64,000 nt of DNA from Bacteroidota bacterium. Its GTDB lineage: Bacteria > Bacteroidota > Bacteroidia > Cytophagales > Cyclobacteriaceae. Below the pieces are notes generated by a model. That model was given only the letters and a program-made list of their open reading frames with translations, ran no database searches and was not told the DNA's origin. Positions 28,101 to 36,380 of this stretch are shown piece by piece. Where the stretch lies: the NCBI GenBank assembly GCA_023417065.1, contig JAEZGH010000025.1, positions 62,001 to 126,000 of the forward strand, in the 5' to 3' direction. Both the position numbers and the translations under genes were made by a program. Position 1 is the first letter of the stretch; every line of letters starts with the position of its first letter.

Positions 28101-28639
28101 GTGATTTTGACAAAATCCTCCGGCACCTCTTTCAGATAGATTGTCTCTTTTTCAAGAACAGCCTGACCGGCCAGACCCTCACCAACGCTCAGCTTTTTCT
28201 GCAAATGCTTCTTACGTCCATAGGCATAGCACGCTGTCATTTCGAGGAAAGGCTCATCAGGATTGTCATCATCGAGGAGGAATAGGGCCCCCTGATTGGC
28301 CTGCATATATGAAACAAGACTTTGCAGGATACTTTCCGACAGACTTTTTAATGTATCATTATTGCGCGAGCGGAGGATTTCAACAAACTTGGCCAGTCCT
28401 TCATTTACCCAGCTGCGCTCCTTTTCAGCTATCGAAAAACTTTTCATTTGATCTCTCATAGAGATCAGGGAACTGCTCAATTCAGAGGCAGTACCATTGT
28501 CATCCAGCTCAACATTGAGATTTCCTTTCTCTATCTCGCGAACAAACTGCGTGGCATTATCAACCGTCGCCTTCAGGGATTGGAGGTCATTGACCAGGTC
28601 AATCCACTCTTTCTTCTTAATGATTCTTCTTTGCAGCAT
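25157..28639 (-). CDS. Soluble GAF and six-PAS sensor protein without an evident output domain
   Basis: From the ATG at 28639 the protein has 1160 residues and no membrane helix. In order: a HAMP-like helical segment (about 10-75), a GAF domain (GALFLLDDD to VYGVVEIASF), a coiled coil (AQEEEMRQNMEELSSTQEEM), five related PAS domains each with the signature YAKDVTEI/IAKDVTEI and separated by the same QEEELRQNMEEL coiled coil, and a last PAS resembling Aer (DLHGNITYANEKLCAVAQYT, RHPDMPKELFKKLW, KDGGHYWVDA). The ORF ends 20 residues later. There is no HisKA/HATPase, GGDEF, EAL, MCP signalling or HTH domain. It probably acts through protein partners. The first Met of the ORF (28696) precedes a likely promoter and was not chosen. 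Confidence 0.85.
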   Translation of the reverse strand: MLQRRIIKKKEWIDLVNDLQSLKATVDNATQFVREIEKGNLNVELDDNGTASELSSSLISMRDQMKSFSIAEKERSWVNEGLAKFVEILRSRNNDTLKSLSESILQSLVSYMQANQGALFLLDDDNPDEPFLEMTACYAYGRKKHLQKKLSVGEGLAGQAVLEKETIYLKEVPEDFVKITSGLGEATPRNILVVPLKLDEKVYGVVEIASFSLFKKYQIEFVEKLGESIASTISGVRANDKTKALLAETQSQAEEMRAQEEEMRQNMEELSSTQEEMQRILNEVQSHERFTREILDSSTDMIVTIDRDYKVLNFNKVLYDNFAKTGLFVEKGFDITLLNKPEARQRYIEKYKEAFSGKRVSLEEHYVYGNIDQYVIFMFSPIQNEKGEIHAISIYAKDVTEITTVKNEIENSQQSLHDLLNVTTDPTMTIDRDYKLVLFNKPYQESFTSMGFPIAVGFEVLEIFQDPEVMAEKKKIYDRVFKGEIIEQADTLKIGGNDFHYVTKHAPVYDRKGNINTIAIIAKDVTEITIARNAAQQQNEELKAQEEELRQNMEELASTQEEMQRILNEVQSHERFTREILDSSTDMIVTIDRDYKVLNFNKALYDNFSKGDFVIEKGIDIGLLVKPEDRPRHVEMYKQAFSGKRCSLDEHYVFGDIDQYIVFTFSPIRNEQGEINAVSIYAKDVTEITTAKNEIENSQQYLHDLLNVTTDPTMTIDRHFKLVMFNKPYQESFTKMGLPIEVGFNVLEIFKDPEVIVGKKKIYNRVFNGESIEQPEKVTVGGQDLYFVTKHAPIFDRSGNINTIAIIAKDVTEITKARNAAQQQNEELKAQEEELRQNMEELAATQEEMSRVLTEVQNKEAFVTGLINASNDSIVTLDKDFCILNFNATFKAAYQGLDIKIEKGIPISRLASTRADADAYEANYRRAFNGETFRIEQEYNFGNITAYYDVNYVPMRDAEGNVYAIAIFTKDVTELTVSKKKTEELLNESQQQAEELKAQEEQLRQNMEELAATQEVFNQQYASSEKMRQELHLREMVLGLTTLLSESDLHGNITYANEKLCAVAQYTADELIGKPHNILRHPDMPKELFKKLWTNLKAGKTFRGIIKNRKKDGGHYWVDATVMPVKDDKGKVFKYVSSRYHIENDKHAEELYEKQIRSWK
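26075..27795 (-). repeat. 858-bp intragenic tandem duplication of a PAS-PAS-coiled-coil unit
   Basis: Two neighbouring copies of a unit encoding HERFTREILDSSTDM to the coiled coil QEEMxRxLxEVQ. Matching landmarks lie exactly 858 bases (286 codons) apart, for example TATCGGTGGA at 26881 and 27739. The copies keep long stretches of identical protein sequence but differ at many synonymous sites. Confidence 0.85.
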
Positions 28640-28654
28640 ACATCTTGTTTTGAC

Positions 28655-28662
28655 CAAAAGTA
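28655..28662 (-). promoter_or_regulatory. Candidate -7 element of the multi-PAS gene
   Basis: On the minus strand this reads TACTTTTG, a perfect TAnnTTTG match, 15 bases before the ATG at 28639. The implied leader is very short and I see no -33 element, so this is tentative. Confidence 0.35.
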
Positions 28663-28857
28663 GATTATTTCTGCGGCCCGGAAATCTGGCACCCACGATG
28701 TGTCCACTTTTATCAGTAAATTGTCCATTGCTAAAACAGGAAAAACATTACACACATATTTTTTGAAAAAGCCGTCACCATTTTTTATTCCATCGAGACA
28801 TTTAGGTCGCGTAAACACGCCCTCGAACACTTTGATATCATCCACCTGAAAAACGAT

Positions 28858-29646
28858 ATGCAGGAAATCGGGTTTTCTTTAAAAGCCCATGCTCACGATT
28901 GCTACATGATCGTGGTCGTAACCAGCGGTGGCGGAACCCACACGATCGACGGCGAAGCCTATAAGGTGGAACCTCCATGCATCTTCTTGCTGAGCCCCGG
29001 ACAGATACACAGCTATGAATTTACGACAGACATAGAGGGCTTTGCGGTCTATTATACAGTGGACTTCTACCTGCACTATGCCCGCGAACGGCATCTGGAC
29101 AGAACTCCTTTCTTTCATTCCATTGAACGCCCGACTTTCATCCGCGCAAATACGCGGACCATAAAACCTGTGTTGTCGACTTTAGAGGAAATGTTATCCG
29201 AGTTTACCCAGGACGTCAATGGCAAAGAAGATGTACTTCGCAACCTTATTGACATTTTACTGATTCGAATCAACAGATTATGGAGTGGCAAGCCGGTCGC
29301 GACAAGAAAGACCTCGACCATGGTGCAGGTCCGGAAACTCATTGAATTAATTGAAAAGCACTACAAGAAAATAAAGACGCCGGGTGAGTACGCACTAATG
29401 ATGAGCCTTTCGCCGAATCACCTCAACACATTGTGCAAGAAGACCCTGAACCGCACGGTCACAGAACTGATCCATGAACGCATTATCGTCGAAGCCAAAA
29501 GGCAACTTGCATACAGCGACTGGGGTTTGAAGAAAATTGCTGATAATCTTGGGTTCAGAGATTACTCCTACTTTTTAAGGTTCTTCAAGAAGAATACGGG
29601 AATGACACCCGACGATTTTCGCGTAAAATCGAATAAGCCCAGATAA
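28858..29646 (+). CDS. AraC-family transcriptional regulator
   Basis: A 262-residue regulator with an N-terminal cupin-type sensing domain (HAHDCYMIVVVTSGGGTHTI, LLSPGQIHSYEF) and a C-terminal double helix-turn-helix: EYALMMSLSPNHLNTLCKKT and LKKIADNLGFRDYSYFLRFF, ending KNTGMTPDDFR. Coding-like residues (KHALEHFDIIHLKND) continue in frame upstream of 28858 as far as a TAA at 28732, without an ATG, so translation may begin at a rare codon such as ATT 28747. It is divergent from the multi-PAS gene and ends 21 bases before the GH16 gene, which it may control. Confidence 0.9.
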   Translation: MQEIGFSLKAHAHDCYMIVVVTSGGGTHTIDGEAYKVEPPCIFLLSPGQIHSYEFTTDIEGFAVYYTVDFYLHYARERHLDRTPFFHSIERPTFIRANTRTIKPVLSTLEEMLSEFTQDVNGKEDVLRNLIDILLIRINRLWSGKPVATRKTSTMVQVRKLIELIEKHYKKIKTPGEYALMMSLSPNHLNTLCKKTLNRTVTELIHERIIVEAKRQLAYSDWGLKKIADNLGFRDYSYFLRFFKKNTGMTPDDFRVKSNKPR

Positions 29647-29667
29647 ATTGCAATCACCCTGCATGCC

Positions 29668-31305
29668 ATGAAAATCCTTTCAACCATCGTCCTTATAGTT
29701 GTGGGCACCTTGACGTGTCTCTCACAGGTTCTTATATGGAGTGATGAATTTGATGCACCCGCCCTCGACGTGACTAAGTGGAATATCGAAACCGGCACAG
29801 GTATCAACGGCGACTGGGGCACGGGTCAGCAGGATGCGGCAACAGGCCGACGTGAAAACATCGCCATTGAATATGACATCGACGGGGCATCCGGCGGCGC
29901 CCTCCGTATAAGTACACGCAAGGAATCATACTCGGGTCGCAATTATACGAGTGGGCGGATCAACTCAAAAGGCAAAGCTTCGTGGGGTCCCGGCTATCGC
30001 ATTGAAGCACGTGTTTGGCCGAAAGATGTCAGGTATGCCGGACAGGGATTTGCTTTCTGGATGATGCCTCAGGAAATTCCGCCAGGTTATGATGACCTGA
30101 TGTGGCCCCAGGGTGGCGAAATTGATATCATGGAGTTCGCCGGATCATTCCCATCGGCAAATCTCGGCAGTGTTCACTACGCCCCCTCGTGGAACAATAA
30201 TGAATGGGCTGCTGACAATCACTGGCACCAGGGATCGTACTACAGCTACGCAGATGGGCAGGTGCCCCTTCCTGCCTCGCAGTGGATAACGATTGATCTC
30301 GGTGAATCCGTATCACTGCGACGCGTCGTCCTCCATTGGGAGAATGCTTATGCAAAGCAGTATAAGATTCAGTTATCGACAGATGGCTCAGTATGGACCG
30401 ACATTCATACAGTCACCAACGGAAATGGCGGGACAGATGAAGCGGATGTTGAAAATGAAGGGCAGTACTTGCGGATACTGGCCACGGAACGCGGAACGAA
30501 GTGGGCGTACTCCTTATATGAGGTAGAAGCATACAGTTATGCAGATGACGCAAACATTGCTTCAGGGAAGATGGTCACAAGTTCGAGCACGGAAGACGAA
30601 ACACTCGGACCGGCGAACGTTGTTGATGGAGACTACACCACCCGCTGGGCAAGTGCGGATGTTGAGACCCCACTACCTTCGTGGCCTGCAGACGCGGCAG
30701 ATCCGAATACCGGAGTGAACGGTTTCCACATCTATGGCATTGACTGGCACTCCGACCGAATTGAGTTTTACGTAGACGGCAACGTGTATCACATTCATTA
30801 CTTTGATGACGGCGGTGCTTTTCGCCGTGACGGTCAGAACGAGAAGGGTGTGGTGCTCATCGATGATAAGCGTATTGCCAAAACGGAATACTCACACCGC
30901 TTTCCTCAGTGGCATCCATTCACTCATAAATTCTATGCAATACTAAGTGCTGGCGTTGGAGGCAACAACACGTATGGAGGAGCAATTGTTCCTGAGGCTG
31001 AGTTCCCGTGCGACGTATATGTTGACTGGGTTCGTGTTTACCAACTTGGCGATCGGGTGACGTCTGTTGAGGCGATGGAGAACGTTACTCCCATGGGGTA
31101 TCCTAATCCGGTGTCAGACTACTATCACCTCCCTGACGTTTTGGATGGAACTCCTGTTACAATCGTCGATGTCCGCGGCACAGTGGTTCACCAGACTGTC
31201 GTTATCGCGGGCATGCTGGATGTCAGTTGCCTTCCGGAGGGGGTTTATTTTGTCAGATATATGAAAATGGAAAGGCTCGCTGTGTCGAGAATAATTAAGA
31301 TATAG
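29668..31305 (+). CDS. GH16 beta-glucanase-like enzyme with inserted discoidin domain and T9SS sorting tail
   Basis: A secreted 545-residue glycosidase: signal peptide (residues 1-20), GH16 domain starting LIWSDEFDAPALDVTKW with the catalytic signature GGEIDIMEFAG (nucleophile Glu about 151, Asp 153, acid Glu about 156), and its second half resuming at GFHIYGIDWHSDRIEFYVDG and ending CDVYVDWVRVYQ (about 455). Between them (about 203-336) lies an F5/8-type C (discoidin) domain whose two halves are in reversed order. The last about 75 residues (YPNPVSDYYHLP, LPEGVYFVRY) form a type IX secretion sorting domain. GH16 members of this type cleave beta-1,3- or 1,3/1,4-glucans. It is probably co-transcribed with the AraC regulator. 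Confidence 0.9.
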   Translation: MKILSTIVLIVVGTLTCLSQVLIWSDEFDAPALDVTKWNIETGTGINGDWGTGQQDAATGRRENIAIEYDIDGASGGALRISTRKESYSGRNYTSGRINSKGKASWGPGYRIEARVWPKDVRYAGQGFAFWMMPQEIPPGYDDLMWPQGGEIDIMEFAGSFPSANLGSVHYAPSWNNNEWAADNHWHQGSYYSYADGQVPLPASQWITIDLGESVSLRRVVLHWENAYAKQYKIQLSTDGSVWTDIHTVTNGNGGTDEADVENEGQYLRILATERGTKWAYSLYEVEAYSYADDANIASGKMVTSSSTEDETLGPANVVDGDYTTRWASADVETPLPSWPADAADPNTGVNGFHIYGIDWHSDRIEFYVDGNVYHIHYFDDGGAFRRDGQNEKGVVLIDDKRIAKTEYSHRFPQWHPFTHKFYAILSAGVGGNNTYGGAIVPEAEFPCDVYVDWVRVYQLGDRVTSVEAMENVTPMGYPNPVSDYYHLPDVLDGTPVTIVDVRGTVVHQTVVIAGMLDVSCLPEGVYFVRYMKMERLAVSRIIKI

Positions 31306-31363
31306 TTGGGAACATATCGAACTCCTCCATAATGCTTCTTTCTCTTTGACCTTCGTATTACCT

Positions 31364-31785
31364 ATGAGTTTCATAACTATCCTGTCCCTGTTAGCTATTC
31401 TCCTGACCTCTGCAGCTGATTTCGTCAGATCCACATGCTTTCGTTTTCGGATTCTTTTCAAACCTATTATTGGGATTACAGTTGCGAATCCGGCTTTTAG
31501 GGGCACAATGGGGAGCACGTTATTACTACGGCCCATCGGGGCATCCTGGTTCATACGATGGTTTTTATGGTTCTTACGAAGCCAATATTGCATCCATCAC
31601 CAATGGGGTGGGCTTACACAACTTATGAAACAATTGCAGGTGCCTATATGCTGTACCACGTGGACGGTCTCTTCAGAAAGATCAATCCGTCATGCATTTT
31701 TATCACAGGCATGGATGAAATTCAAATTGGTATCAACCCATCGTTTAAGATCCATAATTGGGTCCTCGCGGGAATAGTGCAGTAG
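31364..31785 (+). pseudogene. Small secreted protein gene with several frameshifts
   Basis: The ATG at 31364 gives a signal peptide (MSFITILSLLAILLTSA) followed by ADFVRSTCF. The coding signal then passes through the other frames: SDSFQTYYWDYSCESGF, then AQWGARYYYGPSGHPGSYDG and FYGSYEANIASITNG, then AYTTYETIAGAYMLYHVDG, KINPSCIFITGMDEIQIGI and SFKIHNWVLAGIVQ to a TAG at 31783. At least three one-base shifts are required, one of them at a GGGG run near 31604. No single frame exceeds the fragments. I do not recognise the family; the restored product would be about 140 residues. Confidence 0.48.
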
Positions 31786-31866
31786 AATTCGCGACGATGG
31801 TTATGCCGCCCTCGATTTCAATGCAGGAATAAAGTGAGACCAATGATGATGCACAGTACATAATAA

Positions 31867-31890
31867 AGGGCTACCCTCCCGGGTAGCCCT
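31867..31890 (-). terminator. Rho-independent terminator of the beta-propeller lipoprotein gene
   Basis: A 10-bp stem AGGGCTACCC / GGGTAGCCCT with a 4-base loop. On the minus strand it is followed by TTATTA, about 27 bases past the stop at 31918. Confidence 0.75.
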
Positions 31891-31917
31891 CGTACTTGTG
31901 GTAAGGTTGAGATACTA

Positions 31918-33486
31918 TTAGAAGTTTGCCATCTCTTCTTCTGTGGCTGACATCTGGAATACGTTAACTACGCCGTCGCCTTCGCAGCTCACAACAAGTG
32001 TACTGCGTTTGTTCGGACTGTCTTTTGCAGGGATAAACAATACACCTTCAGGCGCATCGTTGGTTGCCAGTACCTGCAGATAGACTGGTGAGTTCGGAGA
32101 CGTGATATCAACAACAACAATGGCGTCAGCTCTTTCGAGGCCGAGGAACGCAATTGTACGATTGCCGATCTTTCCAACGGCAAGGTTTTCAGGTTCTACA
32201 CCCTTATCATCACTACGGCTGTCGTCGTAGAGATCAGGACGATGTTGCATAAGGAACGCTGTAAGCTTGTTACCAGAATCATATACTCTGTTTCCGTTCT
32301 GACCATTCCAGATCGTGAATGAACGGGTACCGAAGGTATGCAGTTCATCAAAATCACCATCGCCATCAGTATCGCCGTCGCGGTTCGTGATTTTTAGTCT
32401 TCCGGCTTCAGCCTTAAGGGCAGCGGCGTTAGGGAATTTAACCGGATCGAGCGCCACATCATTTATGCGTGCTTCTTCATTAAAAAGCTCTCCTTCAGCA
32501 TAAGGCGGAAGCGCATCATCACTGGTAGGCCGCACCCTGCTGTCACCTTCGTTCACCGTAACGATGAAGTTGTTTCCTCCTACGCGGTATGATTCAATAC
32601 CATCAGGCATAAAGATCCCTTTAAAGGGATAGTTTCTGAATACAATTGCGTTGTCGCGATCGCTTGGATCGAGTTCGTTTCCAGGAAGTGAATGATCAAG
32701 ACGTCCCAGCGGAAAGATGTCTTCGATGCGTTTAGACATCAGGTTGACCTTAGCTATGCCGTTGTTTTCCTGAAGCGTAACCCACGCAGTCTTGCTATCT
32801 TCAGAAATAGCGACGTATTCAGGTTCTGTATCCTGAGCCAGTGTCGTGCCTGCAGGGCCTGAAATTCTGTACCCTTTGCTTTTCAATTGAGCTACGCGGT
32901 TGTTGAATGATGAAAATCCAAGTGTCTTCACACTGAAACCGTTGCTTACGTCAATGATAGAAATAGAACCTTCCGGATCTATAGTGTAATCTTCATTAGG
33001 TTCACCTTCATTAGCAGAGACGATGAATTTTCCATCGGGAGAAAACTTCACCATGTCAGGCAATGAACCCACCTGAACGACAGCCCTTTCAGAGAGGTCG
33101 TCAGTCTTCCATACCACCACGTATCCGGGATCAGTCTTCGGAGACGACTCAATGGCAGCTGCAAGAAGTCCGTTCTTAACAGACACGCTGTTCACACCAG
33201 CGCCATATACGCTGATATTAATGTCTTGTATGTATTGCAGATCGAATGGATCAGACATATCGAGTACATCGATAGCCTGCTTGACAGCATTGACAACAAA
33301 TAGACGTTTTGTTTTTGGATCGTACGCTGAAATCTCTGCAGCTGTGTTACCTCCCTGCAATTGGATATTGCTAATCTGCGTAAACCCAGTCAGCTGTTCT
33401 GGGGAAGAGGGATGACCTGGGAAGTGATCGCAGGCACCGAAGAGCAACGAGGCGACGACAAATGCATTGATAGTTTTTTTGTTCAT
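31918..33486 (-). CDS. Choice-of-anchor I family beta-propeller lipoprotein
   Basis: A 522-residue exported protein with a lipobox (LLFGACDH, Cys about 19). The body is a propeller-like series: SAYDPKTKRLFVVNAVKQAI, VGSLPDMVKFSPDGKFIVSA, NEGEPNEDYTIDPEGSISI, DTEPEYVAISEDSKTAWVTL, IAFLGLERADAIVVVDIT and APEGVLFIPA. This matches the choice-of-anchor I/mesenchyme-like domain found in many bacterial surface proteins, often next to phosphatase or nuclease domains, but here it is alone. An acidic Ca-binding-like DGDTDGDGDFDE loop is present. Role unknown; location at the outer membrane is inferred from the lipobox. Confidence 0.85.
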   Translation of the reverse strand: MNKKTINAFVVASLLFGACDHFPGHPSSPEQLTGFTQISNIQLQGGNTAAEISAYDPKTKRLFVVNAVKQAIDVLDMSDPFDLQYIQDINISVYGAGVNSVSVKNGLLAAAIESSPKTDPGYVVVWKTDDLSERAVVQVGSLPDMVKFSPDGKFIVSANEGEPNEDYTIDPEGSISIIDVSNGFSVKTLGFSSFNNRVAQLKSKGYRISGPAGTTLAQDTEPEYVAISEDSKTAWVTLQENNGIAKVNLMSKRIEDIFPLGRLDHSLPGNELDPSDRDNAIVFRNYPFKGIFMPDGIESYRVGGNNFIVTVNEGDSRVRPTSDDALPPYAEGELFNEEARINDVALDPVKFPNAAALKAEAGRLKITNRDGDTDGDGDFDELHTFGTRSFTIWNGQNGNRVYDSGNKLTAFLMQHRPDLYDDSRSDDKGVEPENLAVGKIGNRTIAFLGLERADAIVVVDITSPNSPVYLQVLATNDAPEGVLFIPAKDSPNKRSTLVVSCEGDGVVNVFQMSATEEEMANF

Positions 33487-33993
33487 AGAGTTTTGTTTTA
33501 GAAATATGCTTTTAAGATATACGCTGTATGTACATCCGAGAAATAAGGTGACGTTCTGCGCAAAACCAACATGTAAGAACTCACTTCATGCGGACTGTTC
33601 CCGATTCCCCCGGAGATTTCCGGTCAACATCTCATTTCAAACTCCATCGCAAACGAGCAGGCACAAGTATAATCAATTCCAATCTCCCAGAAACCCGGAA
33701 TTCTAAGGTACCCCAGCGGAGTTTTAAGCAATTTTCTTTTGTAAACCGACGGCAATAAAACTTACATCGTTTGATAAGACCCGTCTAACTTTTTGAATTT
33801 AATTAGTCGTTGATAAAAAGCGCGTTATTAACTGATTTCGTAAACATTGACCCATAACCACCCGAGATAATGATACCGGAAAAATAAGGGGCGATCGATG
33901 CTTGCAGCCTTCTTGTCTGTCCTCAAATCGAAAACTCTTTACACGAGAAAAGTTTCGCCTTCTGTTATAAAAAAAGCCGAGGTCGTGTCCAAC
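33487..33993. other. Intergenic region between divergent genes
   Basis: About 500 bases between the propeller lipoprotein and the TonB-dependent receptor. It should carry both promoters. I found no gene, RNA or clear repeat in it. Confidence 0.5.
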
Positions 33994-34001
33994 TATCTTT
34001 G
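33994..34001 (+). promoter_or_regulatory. Bacteroidota-type -7 element upstream of the TonB-dependent receptor
   Basis: TATCTTTG is a perfect TAnnTTTG match, 71 bases upstream of the ATG at 34072. It predicts a leader of about 65 bases and argues against translation starting at 33898. Confidence 0.5.
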
Positions 34002-34071
34002 CTTTCACCGAAGGCGATCGAATATCGATTCGTTAAATATTTCGGAGAGAGAAAACCTAACCTATTTTTTT

Positions 34072-36120
34072 ATGAAGAGATTATTTGGTGTGCTGCTGTT
34101 AGGCACAATCCTGCACACTGCATCTGCGCAAGAGATTACGCTTGACAACGACAGCATCGACTTTTACACCTTATCATTAGAGGAGCTGATGAACATCAGG
34201 GTGGTGTCGTCGACGAAAACAGAAATGAGTATGCAGAAGGCCCCTTCTGTAATCCGTCTGTTCACGAAGTCTGACATTAATGAACACGGTTTCCAGACGA
34301 TCCGTGAAGTGCTGGATCAGGTTCCGGGATTTGAGATCCAGGAATACCGCGCAGGTCACCAACTTACCTGGGTGCGTGGCGTGCAATCGCGATACAACAA
34401 CAAGGTACTCCTCCTCATTGACGGAGTTCCTATGCGCGATAGTTATTACGGAAACTTCAATATCGATGAAATGATTCCCATCGAAACCGTAGAGCGCATT
34501 GAAATTATCAACGGTCCTGGGTCTGTGTTGTATGGTACAAACAGCTTCTCCGGTGTGGTAAGCATCACCACCAAGCGTACCGGAAAAAATGTTTCCGTTA
34601 AAGCCGGGTCATTCAATTCGTATGGAGTTAATGCGCAGGCCGACTTCAAAGGGTTGTTCGTAAATGGAAATGTATTCAAGACAGATGGATTTTCTCCTGA
34701 TTTGAATTCAGATGGAAGGGTACGCAAGCACGACCAAAGCGCATCGAACACTTCATTCCTGGCGAAATATGAATACAAAGGTCTGCAGTTAACGGGTAGC
34801 TACACGCACTACGAGTACCCTTACAGATATCGTGACTCAAAGAGCATGTATGGGTTCACCAGAAGTCCTATCTACGGTGCAGCCACCTATGGCTTCGACA
34901 TCAACCGCAACGCAAGTCTTAAGTTCCGGGCATTCTATAATAAGTACGACTTCGAAATCGAGAAAACGAAATTCACGAACGCCACAAGTAACGAAATCAA
35001 ATCGTTGGCTACTGAGTATCTGAATTCCACTATGTATGGCGGAGATGCAGAATTCTTTGCCAAGTTCACCAAGCACGAATTCATCGGCGGTATCAGCGTG
35101 CTGAATGATATGGCAAATGATATGCACGTAGCCACTGTGTTTCCTGAACGCGAGGTTGAAGACATGCTCGTCGACGGAAAGAGATCCTTTACAAGAAGCG
35201 CTGTGGGCTTCTTCATGCAAGACACGTACAACCTCTCCAGCGTGTTCGCACTTACCACCGGTCTTCGGTACGATGTACTTTCTGATTTTGAGGATCAATT
35301 GAATTATCGCCTCGGCCTTACGGCGTCATTCACCAAAAACTGGTACGGAAAGCTCCTCTATGGAACGGCATACCGGACTCCGTCTTACCGCGAATATCTT
35401 GACGTCGTAGGATACAACAACAACCTGGATCCTGAACATCTCAAGACCCTGGAACTTCAGTTTGGGTATGTCTCCAACAAGATTGACATTAACGTGACGC
35501 TGTATAATAATGACTACCGAGACTTCATCAATGAAGTGCTTGTTGACTCCATCCAGACTTACGGAGGCGATATGCGCGTAATCGACGACGAAGTATCGTT
35601 CAACTTCGACAGCCGCAGCATCACTGGCGTCGAACTGAACACGGTAATCAAGCCCAACCGGAAAGTCAGCATGCTCGTCGGATTGTCTTACAAGATCCGC
35701 GCTGTGGAAGAACAAGGCGCGTTCCGCACCAACGATATCATCTATACATCACAGGAAATGCAGTTCTCTGAGAAAGACCTTCTGTTCATGAGCAAGCTTA
35801 CTGGTAACTTCACAGCGACGTATCACTTCAGCGATCGCGTTCGCCTTTCGCTCAGCGGACTTTACTTCTCTAACAGAAAAACACCTGCTGACTATCAGGC
35901 CGACGTTCCGGAAGCAGCTAAGAATGCCGGAAACGCAGACGGTTTCATCCGCCTGAACCTTGCCGGCTCTGTGAACATTTACAAGGGTCTCAGTGCGAAT
36001 GTAAACGTATACAACCTGTTCGACGGAGATCACTTCTCTGGCCCTTACGGTGGCCAGCGTGATTATGATGCCCAGTGGACGGGTCGTATGATCAGAACCG
36101 GATTGAATTACAGATTTTAA
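34072..36120 (+). CDS. TonB-dependent outer-membrane receptor
   Basis: With the ATG at 34072 it has 682 residues, beginning with a signal peptide (LFGVLLLGTILHTASAQ). The plug domain is clear: LSLEELMNIRVVSSTKTEMS, SVIRLFTKSDINEHGFQTI, VPGFEIQEYRAGHQLTWVRG, DGVPMRDSYYGN and NGPGSVLYGTNSFSGVVSIT. The barrel ends with the usual C-terminal aromatic (RTGLNYRF). The sequence is of the siderophore/vitamin B12/colicin-receptor type, not the SusC type, and has no STN or carboxypeptidase-like domain. Ligand unknown. The in-frame extension to 33898 lacks a signal and precedes the likely promoter. Confidence 0.92.
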   Translation: MKRLFGVLLLGTILHTASAQEITLDNDSIDFYTLSLEELMNIRVVSSTKTEMSMQKAPSVIRLFTKSDINEHGFQTIREVLDQVPGFEIQEYRAGHQLTWVRGVQSRYNNKVLLLIDGVPMRDSYYGNFNIDEMIPIETVERIEIINGPGSVLYGTNSFSGVVSITTKRTGKNVSVKAGSFNSYGVNAQADFKGLFVNGNVFKTDGFSPDLNSDGRVRKHDQSASNTSFLAKYEYKGLQLTGSYTHYEYPYRYRDSKSMYGFTRSPIYGAATYGFDINRNASLKFRAFYNKYDFEIEKTKFTNATSNEIKSLATEYLNSTMYGGDAEFFAKFTKHEFIGGISVLNDMANDMHVATVFPEREVEDMLVDGKRSFTRSAVGFFMQDTYNLSSVFALTTGLRYDVLSDFEDQLNYRLGLTASFTKNWYGKLLYGTAYRTPSYREYLDVVGYNNNLDPEHLKTLELQFGYVSNKIDINVTLYNNDYRDFINEVLVDSIQTYGGDMRVIDDEVSFNFDSRSITGVELNTVIKPNRKVSMLVGLSYKIRAVEEQGAFRTNDIIYTSQEMQFSEKDLLFMSKLTGNFTATYHFSDRVRLSLSGLYFSNRKTPADYQADVPEAAKNAGNADGFIRLNLAGSVNIYKGLSANVNVYNLFDGDHFSGPYGGQRDYDAQWTGRMIRTGLNYRF

Positions 36121-36146
36121 ACAGTAGTACGCAGTAGTGAAAGAAT

Positions 36147-36175
36147 GGCCTGCCCTCGTGCAGGTCATTTTTTTT
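36147..36175 (+). terminator. Rho-independent terminator of the TonB-dependent receptor gene
   Basis: The 7-bp stem GGCCTGC / GCAGGTC (one G-U pair) is followed by eight T residues, 26 bases after the stop codon. Confidence 0.85.
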
Positions 36176-36380
36176 GGCAGCACATGCTCATACAAGTTCG
36201 CGCGTCAATGGTATTAGGCCGCCTTTTCATTCACCGGCCTGGAAGGGTCCAAATCCGCAGATCGGGTTAGTCGATGAGGTCCTCTTAGGAAAATATCAAA
36301 AATCTATCTATATATGCGGCTATCTGAAACTTTGCCCGGTAGTTCCGGCAGAATCTGGCTTTAATTAATAGATTATCCCG

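Noticed and set aside
34837..35298. Long minus-strand ORF (153 codons) inside the TonB-dependent receptor
   Set aside because: It lies wholly antisense to a strongly conserved receptor gene and has no domain signature; it is a shadow frame.
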